From Negativicutes bacterium (GTDB taxonomy: Bacteria; Bacillota_C; Negativicutes; Sporomusales_B; JARLHX01): a stretch of 56,355 bases of DNA. A model generated the notes under the pieces. The model saw only the letters and a program-made list of their open reading frames with translations, was not told where the DNA came from and did no database searches. Position numbers and translations under genes: made by a program. Location: positions 1-56,355 of the forward strand of contig JARLHY010000201.1 of assembly GCA_031292015.1 (NCBI GenBank), given 5' to 3'. Shown here one piece after another: positions 7,248 to 15,538 of this stretch (the first letter of the stretch is position 1; the number at the start of each line of letters is the position of its first letter).

Positions 7248-8924
7248 ATGGGGTTGATGGAATTGACCTGGCGCAGCAAGGAGTTTCTCGGTGATCGGCA
7301 TAAGGGCGCGCTGGCCCGGGGGCTTTACCGTTCGATGGGATATACGGACGATGATTTTCGCAAGCCCTTTATCGCGATTGTAAACACCTGGAATGATATT
7401 TGCCCCGGCCACTATCTGCTGCGGAATATTGCGGCAGCTGTCAGGGATGGCATCCGATCGGCGGGTGGAACGGCGGTGGAGTTTGGCACCATTGCTCCTT
7501 GCGACGGGATTGCCCAGGCCCACCCTGGGATGCATTATATTCTGCCCAGCCGCGATATCATCGCCAGCAGCGTAGAACTGATGGTCCAGGCCCATATGCT
7601 GGACGGCATGGTGCTGCTCGGCTCGTGCGACAAGGTGGTTCCCGGCTTGCTGATGGCGGCCGCCCGCATCAATCTGCCGGCCATTTTTGTCAACAGCGGG
7701 CCGATGTATCCGGGGACCCATGCGGGAAAACACATCGATGTCAACGCAACCCAGATTTATCTCGGCAAACTGAAAGACGGCCGGATCACAGAGGAAGAAT
7801 TCCGCCAGGTCGAGCGGTCGGCCTGCCCGACGCCCGGCTCGTGCACCATGATCGGTACCGCCAACACCATGTCCTGTCTGGCAGAGGCCATGGGGATGTC
7901 GCTGACCGGATGCGGGACCATCCCGGCGGTCGACGCCCAGCGGGTCAGTATGGCGAAGGAAACCGGCCGGCGGATCGTCGGGCTGGTCGCCGAAGGGGTC
8001 AAGGCCTGCGATATTATTACCCGGGACGCCCTGCTGAACGCCGTCCGCCTGGGGATGGCCATCGGCGGTTCCACCAACCTGATTATGCACGTCCTGGCCA
8101 TTGCCCACGAGGCCGGCGTTCCGTTCAGTATCGACGATTATGAGGACCTCAGCAATTCCACCCCTTACCTGGCGTCCATCATGTCGGCCAGTGAATATGA
8201 CATGGTTGATTTTCACCATGCCGGTGGGGTGCCGGCGGTGATGAACCAGCTGCAAACACTGCTTCATGGCGATGCGCTGACGGTGACCGGCAGAACCATC
8301 GGTGAAAACATCGCCGCCCAGCCGATCAAAGACGAGAAAGTCATCCGTCCCTTTGAGCAGCCCTTTTTGCCGACCGGGGGAATTGCCATATTGAAGGGCA
8401 ATCTGGCGGCCGAGTCGGCGGTATGCAAGCCGGCCGCCATGAAAGCCGACCGGCTATGTGTGAGCGGACGGGCCAAGGTTTTCAACAGCGAGGAAGAATT
8501 GGTAGCTGCGATTTATGCTAATGTCATTGAGCCGAATGACGTGATTGTGGTGCGCTATGAGGGGCCGAAGGGTGGGCCGGGGATGCGGGAAATGTATACG
8601 CCGCTGGAGCTTCTCGACGGGTACGGGCTGGCCGAAAAGGTGTTTTTGATTACCGACGGCCGCTTTTCCGGGTCGAACCGCGGCGGTTTTGTCGGCCATG
8701 TTTCGCCAGAGGCAGCCGAGGGCGGGGTGATTGCCATTGTCGAAAACGGTGATTTGGTCACTGTCGACATCCCCAAGCGCACGATCACCCTGGATGTAGC
8801 GGAAGAGGAAATCAACCGGCGGCTGCAGGAATGGGTGAAACCGGAGCCGAAGATCAAACGGGGTTATCTGGCCACTTACGCCCGGATTGTCAAATCGGCC
8901 CACTACGGCGCCATTATTGAGTAG
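7248..8924 (+). CDS. IlvD/Edd family dehydratase (dihydroxy-acid or sugar-acid dehydratase)
   Basis: 558 residues, full length for the IlvD/Edd family. Three cysteines expected to hold the catalytic [2Fe-2S] cluster are present: Cys52 (NDICPGH), Cys127 (GSCDK) and Cys199 (PTPGSC). These enzymes dehydrate 2,3-dihydroxy acids: DHAD in valine, leucine and isoleucine synthesis, or aldonate dehydratases in sugar catabolism. The second cluster region reads SACPTPGSCTMIGTANTM, whereas classical IlvD has PTCGSCSGMFTANSMN, and no other ilv gene is nearby. I therefore leave the substrate open, with a sugar-acid dehydratase as a real alternative. The C-terminal region DGRFSGSNRGGFVGHVSPEA is standard for the family. 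A strong terminator follows. Confidence 0.9.
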   Translation: MGLMELTWRSKEFLGDRHKGALARGLYRSMGYTDDDFRKPFIAIVNTWNDICPGHYLLRNIAAAVRDGIRSAGGTAVEFGTIAPCDGIAQAHPGMHYILPSRDIIASSVELMVQAHMLDGMVLLGSCDKVVPGLLMAAARINLPAIFVNSGPMYPGTHAGKHIDVNATQIYLGKLKDGRITEEEFRQVERSACPTPGSCTMIGTANTMSCLAEAMGMSLTGCGTIPAVDAQRVSMAKETGRRIVGLVAEGVKACDIITRDALLNAVRLGMAIGGSTNLIMHVLAIAHEAGVPFSIDDYEDLSNSTPYLASIMSASEYDMVDFHHAGGVPAVMNQLQTLLHGDALTVTGRTIGENIAAQPIKDEKVIRPFEQPFLPTGGIAILKGNLAAESAVCKPAAMKADRLCVSGRAKVFNSEEELVAAIYANVIEPNDVIVVRYEGPKGGPGMREMYTPLELLDGYGLAEKVFLITDGRFSGSNRGGFVGHVSPEAAEGGVIAIVENGDLVTVDIPKRTITLDVAEEEINRRLQEWVKPEPKIKRGYLATYARIVKSAHYGAIIE

Positions 8925-8933
8925 CGGCAGAAT

Positions 8934-8968
8934 AAAAAAAATCCCGGACCGATTGGTCCGGGATTTTT
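8934..8968. terminator. Bidirectional intrinsic terminator
   Basis: Perfect stem AATCCCGGACC / GGTCCGGGATT with a GATT loop, an A-run on the left and T-run on the right. It lies between the convergent dehydratase gene and the liv operon. Confidence 0.93.
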
Positions 8969-8972
8969 ACTT

Positions 8973-9677
8973 TTATAGTCCGAGGTAGGCCTTACGGACA
9001 AGGTCGCTGCCAAGGAGCTCTTCGCCGCTGCCTTCGGCGACGATCCGGCCGGTCTGGAGGACATAGGCCCGGTCAGCCAGTTCGAGGGCTTCGCGGACAT
9101 TCTGCTCGACCAGGAGGATGGTTTTGCCGGTGGCCTTGACCTGGCGGAGAAAATCGAAGATCTGCATCACCACTTTGGGGGCGATGCCGAGGGAGGGTTC
9201 GTCCAGCATCAGGAGCTTGGGATCGGACATCAGGCCGCGGGCGATGACCAGCATCTGTTGCTCGCCGCCGCTCATGGTGCCGGCCAGCTGGGTGCGGCGT
9301 TCTTTGAGGCGGGGAAAGAGGTCGTACATTTCCTCGAGCCGCCCTGTCGCTTCGGCCTCTGATTTGACGGTATAGGCGCCCAGCAGCAGGTTTTGCTCAA
9401 CTGTCATCCGGGCGAAGGTCAGCCGTCCTTCCGGCACATGGGCGATACCCAGGCTGACGATCTTGTGGGCCGGCATGCCGTTCAGCCGCTGACCGCAAAA
9501 CTCGATTTCGCCGCCCAGCGGCGGGATGACGCCGGAGATGCCTCTCAAGATGGTGGATTTGCCGGCGCCGTTGGCTCCGACGACAGCGATGACTTCACCG
9601 GCGTTGACGCCAAAGGTGATGCCGTGGATGGCCGGGGTACCTTTATAACCAAGCTTAAGATCTTTCGCTTGCAGCAT
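8973..9677 (-). CDS. livF: Branched-chain amino acid ABC transporter ATP-binding protein LivF
   Basis: 234 residues, the standard LivF length. Walker A GANGAGKST, signature MSGGEQQMLVIARGL, Walker B LLMLDEPSLGIAPKVV and the LivF-typical switch region TILLVEQNVREALELADRAYVLQTG are all intact. It is the second ATPase of a HAAT-type importer and dimerises with LivG on the cytoplasmic side of LivHM. Last gene of the livKHMGF operon; its start overlaps the end of livG by 23 bases. Confidence 0.95.
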   Translation of the reverse strand: MLQAKDLKLGYKGTPAIHGITFGVNAGEVIAVVGANGAGKSTILRGISGVIPPLGGEIEFCGQRLNGMPAHKIVSLGIAHVPEGRLTFARMTVEQNLLLGAYTVKSEAEATGRLEEMYDLFPRLKERRTQLAGTMSGGEQQMLVIARGLMSDPKLLMLDEPSLGIAPKVVMQIFDFLRQVKATGKTILLVEQNVREALELADRAYVLQTGRIVAEGSGEELLGSDLVRKAYLGL

Positions 9678-10392
9678 AATATCGCTCTCCCAAGTACGCT
9701 TTTATGACCGCCTCGTTCTGGGCCACTTCTTCCGGCGGGCCAGCGGCGATCAGCCGGCCGCCATCCAGCACCACCACATGGTGGGAGATGGGCATGACGA
9801 CTTCCATGACGTGTTCGACTACAAAGACGGTGATGCCTTGGGCGTTGATTTTGCGGATCAGCCCGACCGCCTCCTGGGCTTCCTTGGGGGTCAGGCCAGC
9901 CATGACCTCGTCCAGCAGCAGGAAGCGGGGCTTGGTGGCATAGGCCCGGGCCAGCTCCAGCCGTTTTTTGTCGCCGATGGTCAGGGCGGTGCCGACCATG
10001 TTCTTTTTGTCGGACAGGCCGGTGAATTCCAGGACTTCTTCGGCCCATTTTTGGGCTGTCTTGCGGTTTTTATCCCGCAGGAAGGCGCCGACCATGACGT
10101 TTTCCAGCACACTCAAGGTGCCGAAGGGGCGGACGATCTGGAAGGTGCGGGCGATGCCCTTTTGGGCGACTGTTTCTGACGGCAGGCCGGTGATGTCCTC
10201 GCCGCAGAATTTGATGGTGCCGCCATCTGGCTTGTAGTGGCCGGCAATGGTGGCGAAGAGGGTGGATTTTCCGGCGCCGTTGGGGCCGATGAGGCCGACG
10301 ATCTGGTTTTCCTCCACCGTTAGACTGACGTCGTTGACAGCCAGCAGGCCGCCAAAGCGTTTGGTGATATTGGCAAGTTCAAAAAAAGCCAA
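9655..10392 (-). CDS. livG: Branched-chain amino acid ABC transporter ATP-binding protein LivG
   Basis: 245 residues. Walker A GPNGAGKST, LivG-type insert TGLPSETVAQKGIARTFQIVRP (read as GIARTFQ motif), a Walker B region LLLDEVMAGLTPKEAQEAVG and the switch His in VFVVEHVMEVVM are present. The signature loop reads IGDKKRLELARAYA, where LivG proteins usually show LSYGQQRRLEIARA; the SGG/SYG element is replaced by TIGDK. The same deviation occurs in some HAAT systems, so activity is still expected. Cytoplasmic; pairs with LivF. Lies 12 bases downstream of livM. Confidence 0.94.
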   Translation of the reverse strand: MAFFELANITKRFGGLLAVNDVSLTVEENQIVGLIGPNGAGKSTLFATIAGHYKPDGGTIKFCGEDITGLPSETVAQKGIARTFQIVRPFGTLSVLENVMVGAFLRDKNRKTAQKWAEEVLEFTGLSDKKNMVGTALTIGDKKRLELARAYATKPRFLLLDEVMAGLTPKEAQEAVGLIRKINAQGITVFVVEHVMEVVMPISHHVVVLDGGRLIAAGPPEEVAQNEAVIKAYLGERYYAASERS

Positions 10393-10404
10393 ACCGCATT
10401 CCCC

Positions 10405-11346
10405 CTATTTGCCTGTGATCAGGCCCATGAGGCCCGACGGTTTGAGCACGGCGATAATCATGATGAGAAGGCCGTAGATGATAAGGTCAAGGGCTGAGCC
10501 GCTGCCGCCGAGGAGTGCCCGGCTGAACTCGGCCAGCGGGATCATGATGGCGGCGCCGATGACCGGGCCGATGATGGTGCCGACTCCGCCGAGGATGGCG
10601 ATGAGGCAGACCTGGATGGAAAGCATCATCGGTAGGACGCTCTCTGGGTCGATGTACATGACATACTGGGCGTAAAAGCTACCGCCGATGGCCATGAAAA
10701 AGGCGCTGAAGCCCATGGCGACAAGCTTGTAGCGGGTGATGTCGATGCCGAGGGCCCGGGCCGCTTCCTGGTCTTCGCGGATGGCCTGGAAGTAAAAACC
10801 AAGATAGCTCCGCTCCATCCACCAGGTGACTGCCAGCTGGATGACGAGGAAGGAGAGGGCGATATAGTAATAGGGCGCCTTCGGACCGAACTGGAAGCTG
10901 GCAAGACCTGTCTGGGCGAAGGGCAGATGTTTGCCCACCGCGCCGCCGGCCCATTCCCAGTTGGTGAAGAGGACAAAGAAGATCTCGCCCAGGGCGATGG
11001 TGGCGATAACAAAGTAGTGGCCCTTGAGCCGGAAGGTGGGAAAGCCCATGATGAGCGAGAGGAGGACGGCGATAACGCCGCCGGCCAGCATGCCCAGCCA
11101 GGGGTTGATGCCCAGGTTGACCAGGCCGAGGGTCGAGGAGTAGGCGCCAATGCCGAAGAAGACGGCGTGGCCGAGGGAGACCTGGCCGGTGTAGCCGCCA
11201 AGGATGTTCCAGGCTCCGGCAAGGAGGGCGTAGAGGAAGATAAGGATCATTAGATGGATATAAAAGGGCGAGCTGACGACAAGGGGAAAGGCGAGCAGTG
11301 CCAGCAGCACACCGCCGAGCAGCAGGAAGGTTTTGTTTTTGAGCAT
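10405..11346 (-). CDS. livM: Branched-chain amino acid ABC transporter permease LivM
   Basis: 313 residues from ATG 11346, with about eight to nine transmembrane helices and the family motifs LAGAWNILGGYTGQVSLGHA and AIREDQEAARALGIDI, followed by GGVGTIIGPVIGA near the C-terminus. It forms the translocation pore with LivH. An upstream ATG at 11364 overlaps the livH stop (ATGA), but the G-run GAGGGGGG lies at a normal distance before ATG 11346, followed directly by MLKNKTFLLLGGVLLALLAF, so the downstream start is preferred; translational coupling to livH is still likely. Confidence 0.93.
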   Translation of the reverse strand: MLKNKTFLLLGGVLLALLAFPLVVSSPFYIHLMILIFLYALLAGAWNILGGYTGQVSLGHAVFFGIGAYSSTLGLVNLGINPWLGMLAGGVIAVLLSLIMGFPTFRLKGHYFVIATIALGEIFFVLFTNWEWAGGAVGKHLPFAQTGLASFQFGPKAPYYYIALSFLVIQLAVTWWMERSYLGFYFQAIREDQEAARALGIDITRYKLVAMGFSAFFMAIGGSFYAQYVMYIDPESVLPMMLSIQVCLIAILGGVGTIIGPVIGAAIMIPLAEFSRALLGGSGSALDLIIYGLLIMIIAVLKPSGLMGLITGK

Positions 11347-11360
11347 ATGTACCGCCCCCC

Positions 11361-12242
11361 TCATGATGTATGGCCCATCAATCCGCGAGGGCGGATCAGG
11401 ACAACAAGTAGATAGATAGAGAAAACAACCAGGTATTTCAGCGACGGGGCGATAAAGGTGCCGGCAAGGGCCTCGGTGATGCCGATGATCAGACCGGCCC
11501 AGAAAGCTCCCTGGATGCTGCCGAACCCGCCGAGCGCCACGGTGACGAAGGCCAGAAAGCCAAAGACCGCGCCGACTTCAGGGAAGACGTAGTAGAAGTT
11601 GGCCAAAAGAGCTCCGGCCACACCGACGCAAGCCGCGCCGAGGCCCCAGGCCAGAGCGTACATCCGGTCTGAGTCGATGCCCATCAGGGCGGCCGCCTGT
11701 TTGTTTTCGGCTACAGCCAAGAGGGCCCAGCCGGTTTTGGTTTTAGTAATGAAGAGATAGAAGGCCACGAACATGACGATGGCTCCCACTGCGGCGACCA
11801 TCTGGGGTTTGGAGAGGAAGATGCCGAAGAGGTCGACCCGTCCCTGGAAGTTGAGGTGTTCGAGGGTTTTATAGTCGGCGCTGAAGATGAACTGGGCCGC
11901 ACCTCGCAAAAAGACCAGCAGGCCGAAGGTCGAGAAGATCTGGGCCAGCGGAGGGGCGGTGAGCACCGGTTTGATCAGAATCTTGTAGATGATGACCCCG
12001 AACACAAACAGCACCAAGGCGTTGAGAGGCAGCGAAGCCAGGGCGCTCAAGCCGAAAAGGCTGGTGTTGAAAATATAGGCGACGAACATGCTGATCATCA
12101 GAAAATCGCCGTGGGCGAAATTGACGATATCCATGACGCCGAAGATGACGGTCAGGCCGAGGGCGATCAGGGCATAAACAAAGCCCCAGAGAAGGCCGCT
12201 GGCCAGGGTTTGGATGAGAACAGAGCTGGATACGTCAGTCAA
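11361..12242 (-). CDS. livH: Branched-chain amino acid ABC transporter permease LivH
   Basis: 293 residues with about eight membrane helices. The family-specific stretch GLVYAL-like GFVYALIALGLTVIFGVMDIVNFAHGDF is present (quoted here as GFVYALIALGLTVIFG and NFAHGDF), as is LLAVAENKQAAALMGID and the C-terminal LIRPRGLMG. The open frame extends further upstream to 12323, but that extension runs through a hairpin repeat and looks non-coding; TTG 12242 follows GAGGTGA by 4-5 nt and gives a normal LivH N-terminus, so it is chosen. Inner membrane; forms the channel with LivM. Confidence 0.92.
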   Translation of the reverse strand: MTDVSSSVLIQTLASGLLWGFVYALIALGLTVIFGVMDIVNFAHGDFLMISMFVAYIFNTSLFGLSALASLPLNALVLFVFGVIIYKILIKPVLTAPPLAQIFSTFGLLVFLRGAAQFIFSADYKTLEHLNFQGRVDLFGIFLSKPQMVAAVGAIVMFVAFYLFITKTKTGWALLAVAENKQAAALMGIDSDRMYALAWGLGAACVGVAGALLANFYYVFPEVGAVFGFLAFVTVALGGFGSIQGAFWAGLIIGITEALAGTFIAPSLKYLVVFSIYLLVVLIRPRGLMGHTS

Positions 12243-12271
12243 AAAGTTCACCTCGCATGTCAGGCCGAATG

Positions 12272-12345
12272 AAAAGCCCCCAGCTGGGTTGTCGGCACAG
12301 CGTTCGCTTGCCTGCGCCGCCAAGCATCTGGGGGCTTTTGAACGT
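12272..12345. repeat. Hairpin repeat, copy A (livK-livH spacer)
   Basis: Imperfect inverted repeat whose ends are AAAGCCCCCAG and CTGGGGGCTTT with a GC-rich interior. The end sequences AGCCNCCANCTG and GCCNAGCATCTGGNGGCT, and the following TGAACGNCCT, recur in copy B at 22540-22655. It sits between the first gene (livK) and the rest of the liv operon, where a hairpin would stabilise livK mRNA or reduce read-through, giving excess binding protein (inference). Confidence 0.65.
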
Positions 12346-12361
12346 CCTGCGGAATATTACG

Positions 12362-13657
12362 CTATTTGCGGTCGCCCCAGGCCGGAGTCGGCCAGATTAT
12401 TGGTTTGGAGGCCAAATCCCACGGCCAGACGGTCGAATATTCACCGTTTTGGATCTGGACGATGATGCCTTGACCCAGCACGTTCTGGTGGGTGGTAGGA
12501 TCAAATTTGATGCCCTTCCACGGCATGACAAGCTGGTTGGCCGGGATGTTGGTTTCTTCGAGAGCCTTCTTGATGGCGGCGGGATCGGTGGATCCGGCGC
12601 GGTTGATGGCATCCAGGAGGGTCATGGTGGCGGTAAAGGCCCGGGCCGAGTTACCGGTCATGTTGATGCCGTATTTGGCTTTATAGATGGCGTTGACCTT
12701 TTCGACCAGTGGTTTGCTTTTCGCCAGGTCGAGGGCCCAGACTTCGCGGCTGAGGATGTACTCGCCGTCCTTGCCCAGGGCTTTGAGGAACTCGGTGTCG
12801 ACAAACCCGGCGTCCATGGCCAGGATGGCGTCAGGATTGTAGTCCAGCTCTTTGTAGGCCTTCATGTAGAGGATGGCGTCCGAGGCGTAGGAGGCCTGCA
12901 GCACTACATTGGCACCGCTGGCTTTGAGTTTTTGCACCTCGCTGGAGACGTTGGTGCTTTTAGCCGGGTAGCTGATATCGCTCACCACAGAGTAGTTACT
13001 TTCCTTGGCGAAGCGGTTCTCGGCTTTCGCTACATCGGTGCCCCAGAGGGTGTTTTCCACCAGGATGCCCAGTTTAGGATCCTTGATGGTGCCCTTGGCT
13101 TTCAGGTCGTTGAGGCACTGAAAGAAGTTGGCGGCAAACATATCGTCATCCGGCGTTGTCCGGAAAAACCATTTGAAGCCGCGGGTAATCAGCGACGGAG
13201 AGGTGGAATCGGCGTTGACGAAGGGGATGCCGTTGCGCTCAGCGACCTGGCTGGCGGTGGCGGTAACGCCGCTATGATAGGAACCGATAAGGGCGACGAC
13301 TTTTTCCTGGGATATCAGGCGCTCGGCTTCGCTCATGCCTTTTTCGGCTGAAGCCTGATGGTCGCCGGATACGACGACGACTTTGGCGTTGCCGAGATTA
13401 GCCAGGCCTTTGCTTTTGGCCAGCGGCAGGTCGAGGTCGGGGTATTCGCCGTTGGCGATGGCGATGGCCAAATTGACGCCGTTCATCAGCTCTACGCCGG
13501 TGACAGCCGCCGCGCCGGTCATGGGATAAATGGTGCCGATCTTGACTTCCTTGACCGCCGGTTTTGCTGACTGGGAGCCGCAGCCGGCCAGCAGGCCGCC
13601 GATAAGCGCCAGTACCGTGAAGACGGCCAGCAGCCGGACCATTGTCCGTTTTTTCAT
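12362..13657 (-). CDS. livK: Branched-chain amino acid ABC transporter substrate-binding lipoprotein
   Basis: 431 residues. Lipoprotein signal peptide with Arg/Lys N-terminus, hydrophobic core and lipobox LAGC (lipidated Cys26). The mature protein is a type I periplasmic binding protein (Leu/Ile/Val-binding family): KIGTIYPMTGAAAVTGVEL, then VALIGSYHSGVTATASQVAER, then DYNPDAILAMDAGFVDTEFL. It captures amino acids or related ligands outside the inner membrane and delivers them to LivHM; HAAT binding proteins also take amides and aromatic compounds, so the ligand is not certain. First gene of the operon, with a consensus promoter about 180 bases upstream. Confidence 0.93.
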   Translation of the reverse strand: MKKRTMVRLLAVFTVLALIGGLLAGCGSQSAKPAVKEVKIGTIYPMTGAAAVTGVELMNGVNLAIAIANGEYPDLDLPLAKSKGLANLGNAKVVVVSGDHQASAEKGMSEAERLISQEKVVALIGSYHSGVTATASQVAERNGIPFVNADSTSPSLITRGFKWFFRTTPDDDMFAANFFQCLNDLKAKGTIKDPKLGILVENTLWGTDVAKAENRFAKESNYSVVSDISYPAKSTNVSSEVQKLKASGANVVLQASYASDAILYMKAYKELDYNPDAILAMDAGFVDTEFLKALGKDGEYILSREVWALDLAKSKPLVEKVNAIYKAKYGINMTGNSARAFTATMTLLDAINRAGSTDPAAIKKALEETNIPANQLVMPWKGIKFDPTTHQNVLGQGIIVQIQNGEYSTVWPWDLASKPIIWPTPAWGDRK

Positions 13658-13832
13658 CTTGTGAATCCCTCCGTTTTCTATGTAGGCTTGGACTAAGACC
13701 GCGACCCCATGGGGTTCGGTCCTTTTACCGATAACCGGGCTTTGTAAAACGGGTATAAAAATCCAACTCCCGATGAAGTCTGATTCTCATACCCGCACTG
13801 GTACAAATGGCTATCGCTGTTAACTTAAGTCC
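13658..13832 (-). other. liv operon leader with a short hairpin
   Basis: About 175-nt transcribed leader between the promoter and livK. It contains a hairpin at 13697-13722 (GACCG..ACCCC / GGGG..CGGTC on the plus strand) without a T-run, shortly before the Shine-Dalgarno. I could not assign it to a known riboswitch or T-box class. Confidence 0.4.
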
Positions 13833-13861
13833 ATTATCATAGAACAAAGTTCCGATGTCAA
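13833..13861 (-). promoter_or_regulatory. Sigma-A promoter of the liv operon
   Basis: On the minus strand a perfect -35 TTGACA (13861-13856), exactly 17 nt spacer and -10 GATAAT (13838-13833, one mismatch). It directs transcription towards livK. Confidence 0.8.
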
Positions 13862-13921
13862 TACAAGAATGGCAGTTTGCCGCCATTATACCGACAAACT
13901 ATTTGAGCTGCCTGTAACGAT

Positions 13922-13959
13922 AAAAGGTTCCGGCGGGAATGATCACCGCAGAACCTTTT
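13922..13959 (-). terminator. Intrinsic terminator after the alpha/beta hydrolase gene
   Basis: Stem AAAAGGTTC / GAACCTTTT with a second GCGG/CCGC pairing inside; minus-strand T-run after the stem. It lies about 50 bases past the stop of the minus-strand hydrolase gene. Confidence 0.8.
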
Positions 13960-14008
13960 GTCAACCGGTTGAGAATCATTTCGGTGGGTATTGGCGTGAC
14001 TAACCAAG

Positions 14009-14821
14009 CTAGGCCTGACGCAAAAACTCGGTCAGGCAATAGTTGAATTTATCCAGCTCGTCGATGACTAGCCCGTGGCCGCTGTAATGGAAGGGGATGA
14101 GTGTCGACCCGGGGATATGACGATGGGTTTCTTCGGCGTTGGCGAAGGCAACAACCTTGTCGTGGATGCCGTGGAAGATAGTGGTGGGAACATTGATTTG
14201 CTCGATATCACACCGCAGGTCTTCGTCGCGAAGGGCGATGGCCACTGCGGCGGTGGCGCGGCCGGAGGCAGCCAGGCCGAGACTGTTGAACCAGTTCTTA
14301 AATTCGCAGCTGAGGTTGCTGGCGAAGAATTTATCGCCGAAATCGGCAATCATTTTGGGGCGATCGGCGTAGGTCTGTTTGATGAGCTGATTGACTTCGG
14401 CGACAGGAAGGCTGTACGGATAGTCGGGTCGTTTGGTAAAGAGAGGTACAGCCGCCGAAACCAGGGCGAGCTTACTGACCCCATAGCCTGAGTGGCGGGC
14501 CATATAGCGGGCGGCAATGGCGCCTCCGACCGAAAAGCCCAGCAAGGTGATATTATTGAGACAAAGGGCGTCGATAACGCAGCGGACATCATCAGCCAAG
14601 CGGTCGTAGCAGTAGCCGTCCCAAGGCTTGTCGGACTTGCCAAACCCGCGGATGTCCATGGCCACGCACCGGACGCCGCAATGGGGAAGCTGGTCGAGCT
14701 GGTATTCGAACATTTGGTGGTTGGCCGGCCAGCCGTGAATGAAGAAAATGGTCTCATCGGCATGGCGGTTCAAATCTTCGACGAAAACATGAACCCCTTT
14801 TTCCACTTCGATATAAGGCAT
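14009..14821 (-). CDS. Alpha/beta-fold hydrolase
   Basis: 270 residues. The catalytic triad is visible: nucleophile Ser97 in GFSVGG, Asp221 in HGIHDKV and His249 in YSGHGL; the oxyanion region HGWPANH follows strand 3, and DIRGFGKSD precedes the cap. No signal peptide, hence cytoplasmic. Proteins of this type include non-heme chloroperoxidase-like esterases, lactonases and C-C hydrolases; the substrate cannot be told. It is a single-gene unit, divergent from the marR/TSUP operon and followed by its own terminator. Confidence 0.9.
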   Translation of the reverse strand: MPYIEVEKGVHVFVEDLNRHADETIFFIHGWPANHQMFEYQLDQLPHCGVRCVAMDIRGFGKSDKPWDGYCYDRLADDVRCVIDALCLNNITLLGFSVGGAIAARYMARHSGYGVSKLALVSAAVPLFTKRPDYPYSLPVAEVNQLIKQTYADRPKMIADFGDKFFASNLSCEFKNWFNSLGLAASGRATAAVAIALRDEDLRCDIEQINVPTTIFHGIHDKVVAFANAEETHRHIPGSTLIPFHYSGHGLVIDELDKFNYCLTEFLRQA

Positions 14822-14988
14822 TCTGTGTCACCTCGTTTTTTCATGAGTAAAACAGTCTACTATAAAGTATGTCGTTTAACATAAAAGGTGACAGTGTGCG
14901 GGAGAAGGGCTAGCGGTGCGTGGATGACGTTGTTTTGGCTGCAGTTATTATGAAAACGAGTGGGCGACAGGAAGCTGTAAACTCTTTG

Positions 14989-15017
14989 TTGACAGGGGGA
15001 GCTTTATTGATTATATT
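14989..15017 (+). promoter_or_regulatory. Promoter of the marR-TSUP operon
   Basis: TTGACA (14989-14994), 17 nt spacer and TATATT (15012-15017). Downstream, between 15024 and 15052, the segment contains three spaced TATTA units, a plausible binding area for the MarR protein encoded next. Confidence 0.7.
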
Positions 15018-15067
15018 ATACTTAAATAGTATTATGCGTATTACGTATTAAATAAGGAGCTGATGGC

Positions 15068-15517
15068 ATGGAAGGGACGATGACTGCCGTTCACCAGTTG
15101 ATCAGGCTGCTCCGGTTCAAGGAAGAATGGCAGCAGGGTACCAGCGGGCTGACGGCAAGGGAGCTTTATGTGCTGGAACATGTCGGGGAAGGCGAGGGCA
15201 AAGGCGAATACCGGTTTAATGAGTTTGCCGAGCGGCACGGCATCAAGCCGTCGACCCTCACCGGGATAGTCACCCGCCTGGAAAAGGGCGGCCTGCTTGT
15301 GCGGCGGCGGGATGCCGTCGATCGCAAGGCGGTTTATCTTGGCTGCACGGCGAGGGGGAGGGCGATGGTGGCGCGGCATATGGCCGAGGACCGGGCCTTT
15401 ACCGCTAATCTGCTGGGGCGGCTGACGCCTGCCGAGGGCCGGGAATTTGTCAGGATGGTAGAAAAAATGACGGCGCCGGGAACGGACGCCAGGCTGTTTC
15501 AAGGAATACCGGGATAA
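15068..15517 (+). CDS. MarR family transcriptional regulator
   Basis: 149 residues. Winged-helix features: LTARELYVLEHVGEGEGK, then FNEFAERHGIKPSTLTGIVTRLEKGGLLVRRRDAVDRK in two runs (recognition helix KPSTLTGIVTRLEKGGL and wing RRRDAVDRKAVYLGCT). ATG 15068 follows AAGGAG. The TSUP exporter gene starts 21 bases after its stop, so this regulator probably controls the exporter and itself. It is only distantly similar to the MarR protein at 3.8 kb. Confidence 0.9.
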   Translation: MEGTMTAVHQLIRLLRFKEEWQQGTSGLTARELYVLEHVGEGEGKGEYRFNEFAERHGIKPSTLTGIVTRLEKGGLLVRRRDAVDRKAVYLGCTARGRAMVARHMAEDRAFTANLLGRLTPAEGREFVRMVEKMTAPGTDARLFQGIPG

Positions 15518-15538
15518 AGAATAAAGGAAGTGGCACTT

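Noticed and set aside
7233..8267. 344-codon frame on the minus strand opposite the dehydratase gene
   Set aside because: It lies wholly within a well-supported plus-strand gene and its translation has the low-complexity His/Gly/Asp composition of a high-GC shadow frame.
12257..13351. 364-codon plus-strand frame opposite livK
   Set aside because: Shadow of livK; Gly/Asp/Val-rich translation, no ribosome site, begins inside the hairpin repeat.
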